Below the pieces are notes generated by a model. That model saw nothing but the letters and a program-made list of their open reading frames with translations. It did not search any database and was not told the DNA's origin. From Clostridia bacterium (GTDB lineage: Bacteria; Bacillota; Clostridia; Oscillospirales; Acutalibacteraceae): a DNA stretch of 14,689 bases. The DNA is taken from NCBI GenBank assembly GCA_024689165.1, contig JAILDS010000044.1:1-14689 (forward strand). Direction: 5' to 3'. The position numbers were made by a program, and so were the translations under genes. Below are positions 13,880 to 14,689 of this stretch, piece after piece; positions within the stretch are counted from its first letter, which is position 1; each line of letters begins with the position of its first letter.

Positions 13880-14047
13880 GTGGAAACGATCTCGACGGCA
13901 AAAGGGAGGGCCTCCGGGAAGGACGGCCTTGTTTACCTGAACCTGCGCGGCGCGGAGCTGAGCTTCGACAGCCCCTGCGCCGCCTCTGACGCAAACGCCG
14001 GGATAATAAGAGAGCATAAAAGACGGCCTCTCCCTTTTTCGGGATGA
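13880..14047 (+). CDS. Doubtful small ORF (55 residues)
   Basis: A GTG-initiated frame downstream of the toxin gene encodes VETISTAKGRASGKDGLVYL..., ending in REHKRRPLPFSG. The G/C-rich third positions up to about 13990 look like coding sequence, and GAAAGGAAAAG precedes the GTG. The last residues are read through the terminator stem, and no family is recognised. It may be a gene remnant or chance; the stretch 13811-14104 otherwise holds only the terminator. Confidence 0.25.
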   Translation: METISTAKGRASGKDGLVYLNLRGAELSFDSPCAASDANAGIIREHKRRPLPFSG

Positions 14048-14058
14048 GGTCGGTTTTT
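14025..14058. terminator. Hairpin with T5, end of toxin-antitoxin unit
   Basis: GGCCTC-T-CCC (14025-14034) pairs with GGGA-T-GAGGTC (14041-14051) with small bulges or G-U pairs, followed by GGTTTTT on the plus strand. On the minus strand AAAAGGG-side sequence ends in CTTTT, so it may work in both directions. Confidence 0.55.
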
Positions 14059-14104
14059 CATGTTTTGCGCCACCGCGCCCGGGCGGTGACGGATGATAAA
14101 AACC

Positions 14105-14213
14105 GAAGAACTCCCTCCGCCGCGCTGTCGCGCGCCACCTCCCTCAAGGAGGGAGGCTTTAAAGGCTCCCTCTCCGAGGGAGCTGTCGCGCAGCGACTGA
14201 GGGAGTTTTCTTC
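14105..14213. repeat. Palindromic intergenic repeat (CTCCCTC element), ~109 bp
   Basis: The ends GAAGAACTCCCTC and GAGGGAGTTTTCTTC are inverted repeats differing by one T. Inside are two strong hairpins: CCTCCCTC-AAG-GAGGGAGG (about 14138-14156), and GGCTCCCTC...GAGGGAGC plus a GTCGCGCAGCGAC stem. A TTTAAA centre lies between them. The layout resembles non-coding palindromic repeats that I know from gut Clostridia intergenic regions. It lies between the toxin-antitoxin unit and the minus-strand gene at the window end and carries no ORF. Confidence 0.75.
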
Positions 14214-14225
14214 TCTCCCGGCACC

Positions 14226-14687
14226 TCAGTCTGCATCCAGTTTCAGGAAGCCCTGATCAAATGCTCCGGGGAACGGGAACTTTTTATTCACAGCGGCAAA
14301 GGCAACTTCAATATACCCTCCGTCGATGCCCTTGACCTGACCGGGGCCGAACGCTTTATGCGAAACGGTGCTCCCGGTATGGACCTTCGAGGGGTCGATC
14401 CGCACGGGGGTCTTTTTCACCACCGGCCTTACAGTTGGCGCAGGCGGCACGTATGACGGGCGGTATGTCGGCACGGGTGCCGGCTTGACCGGCGGGGCGA
14501 GCGGCTTGCGCTTTGTGTCGGTTTTCGCCGGTCTTTCCTCTTCCGCCGGAAGTTCGTCTTCATCCTCGTCAGTATCGGAGCTGCTGATGTTCGTGAAGAC
14601 GGGCCTCTCCGGAATGTCGTCCTCACGCTGCGCGGGGGCCACCATGGAGCGGGCGAGCTGTCCCGCCATAGCGTCGTAGTCCTCGCG
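14226..14687 (-). CDS. C-terminal part of a protein with Tudor/SH3-like end domain (5' end outside window)
   Basis: The frame stays open to the window edge (RED-YDAM... before the first Met), so this is the 3' end of a longer gene. The visible 153 residues are low-complexity for about 100: an acidic run (SSDTDEDEDELPAEEE), then a Pro/Lys-rich linker (PPVKPAPVPTYRPSYVPPAP). They end in a compact domain GSTVSHKAFGPGQVKGIDGG...VAFAAVNKKFPFPGAFDQGFLKL. The V-x-H-x-x-F-G-x-G-x-V pattern is that of the small beta-barrel found at the C-terminus of UvrD/PcrA-type helicases and other clostridial ATPases. A helicase or nuclease partner domain upstream is only a guess. Confidence 0.6.
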   Translation of the reverse strand, partial: REDYDAMAGQLARSMVAPAQREDDIPERPVFTNISSSDTDEDEDELPAEEERPAKTDTKRKPLAPPVKPAPVPTYRPSYVPPAPTVRPVVKKTPVRIDPSKVHTGSTVSHKAFGPGQVKGIDGGYIEVAFAAVNKKFPFPGAFDQGFLKLDAD

Positions 14688-14689
14688 GG

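Noticed and set aside
14105..14213. CTCCCTC repeats as a CRISPR array
   Set aside because: The copies are inverted and adjacent, with no regular spacers and no cas genes; the structure is a palindromic element.

Overview
The window is GC-rich, densely coded DNA from a member of the Clostridia, most likely an uncultured gut Oscillospirales/Ruminococcaceae-type organism. This is an inference from several features: the feoA-feoA-feoB-Cys-rich protein cluster, a Firmicutes YoaP-type acetyltransferase, an AgrC/LytTR two-component system, strong AGGAGG-type ribosome binding sites, and a palindromic CTCCCTC repeat of a kind seen between genes in gut Clostridia. Both window ends cut through genes.

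Left part (1-5800). The 3' end of an alpha/beta-hydrolase lipase/esterase gene (+) converges on a minus-strand metal-related block. Reading leftwards from a TTGACA-N17-TATAAT promoter near 5754, this block holds two tandem feoA genes, a tandem-hairpin terminator, feoB (with an unusual acidic extracytoplasmic insertion), a FeoB-associated Cys-rich membrane peptide, an inverted repeat, an L-2-amino-thiazoline-4-carboxylate (ATC) hydrolase-family gene and a small heavy-metal-associated (HMA) protein. Three inverted repeats of the form TTAG-N6-CTAA lie in the feo promoter and in the feoA-feoB gap. They are probably iron-regulator operators.

Middle part (5800-8450). Three plus-strand genes: a uroporphyrinogen-decarboxylase (URO-D) family gene broken by one extra T in a T7 tract, a GNAT-YoaP acetyltransferase, and a second GNAT acetyltransferase.

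Right part (8450-13280). A minus-strand regulatory module: a LytTR response regulator, its AgrC-like histidine kinase, a Fic-domain protein with an N-terminal autoinhibitory motif, and a secreted protein built of about three diverged ~95-residue repeats with an amphipathic C-terminal tail. The most notable observation is that the response-regulator gene and the secreted-protein gene have nearly identical promoters. Each has two 10-bp direct repeats 21 bp apart, ending 6 bp before a TTGACA -35 box with a 16-bp spacer. This looks like one activator site controlling both genes, and makes the secreted repeat protein a probable target of the two-component system.

Far right (13200-14689). A RelB/DinJ-YoeB toxin-antitoxin pair with its own promoter, a doubtful small ORF, a terminator, a ~109-bp palindromic intergenic repeat, and the C-terminal part of a minus-strand protein with a Tudor-like end domain. 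No rRNA, tRNA, CRISPR array or transposase was seen.
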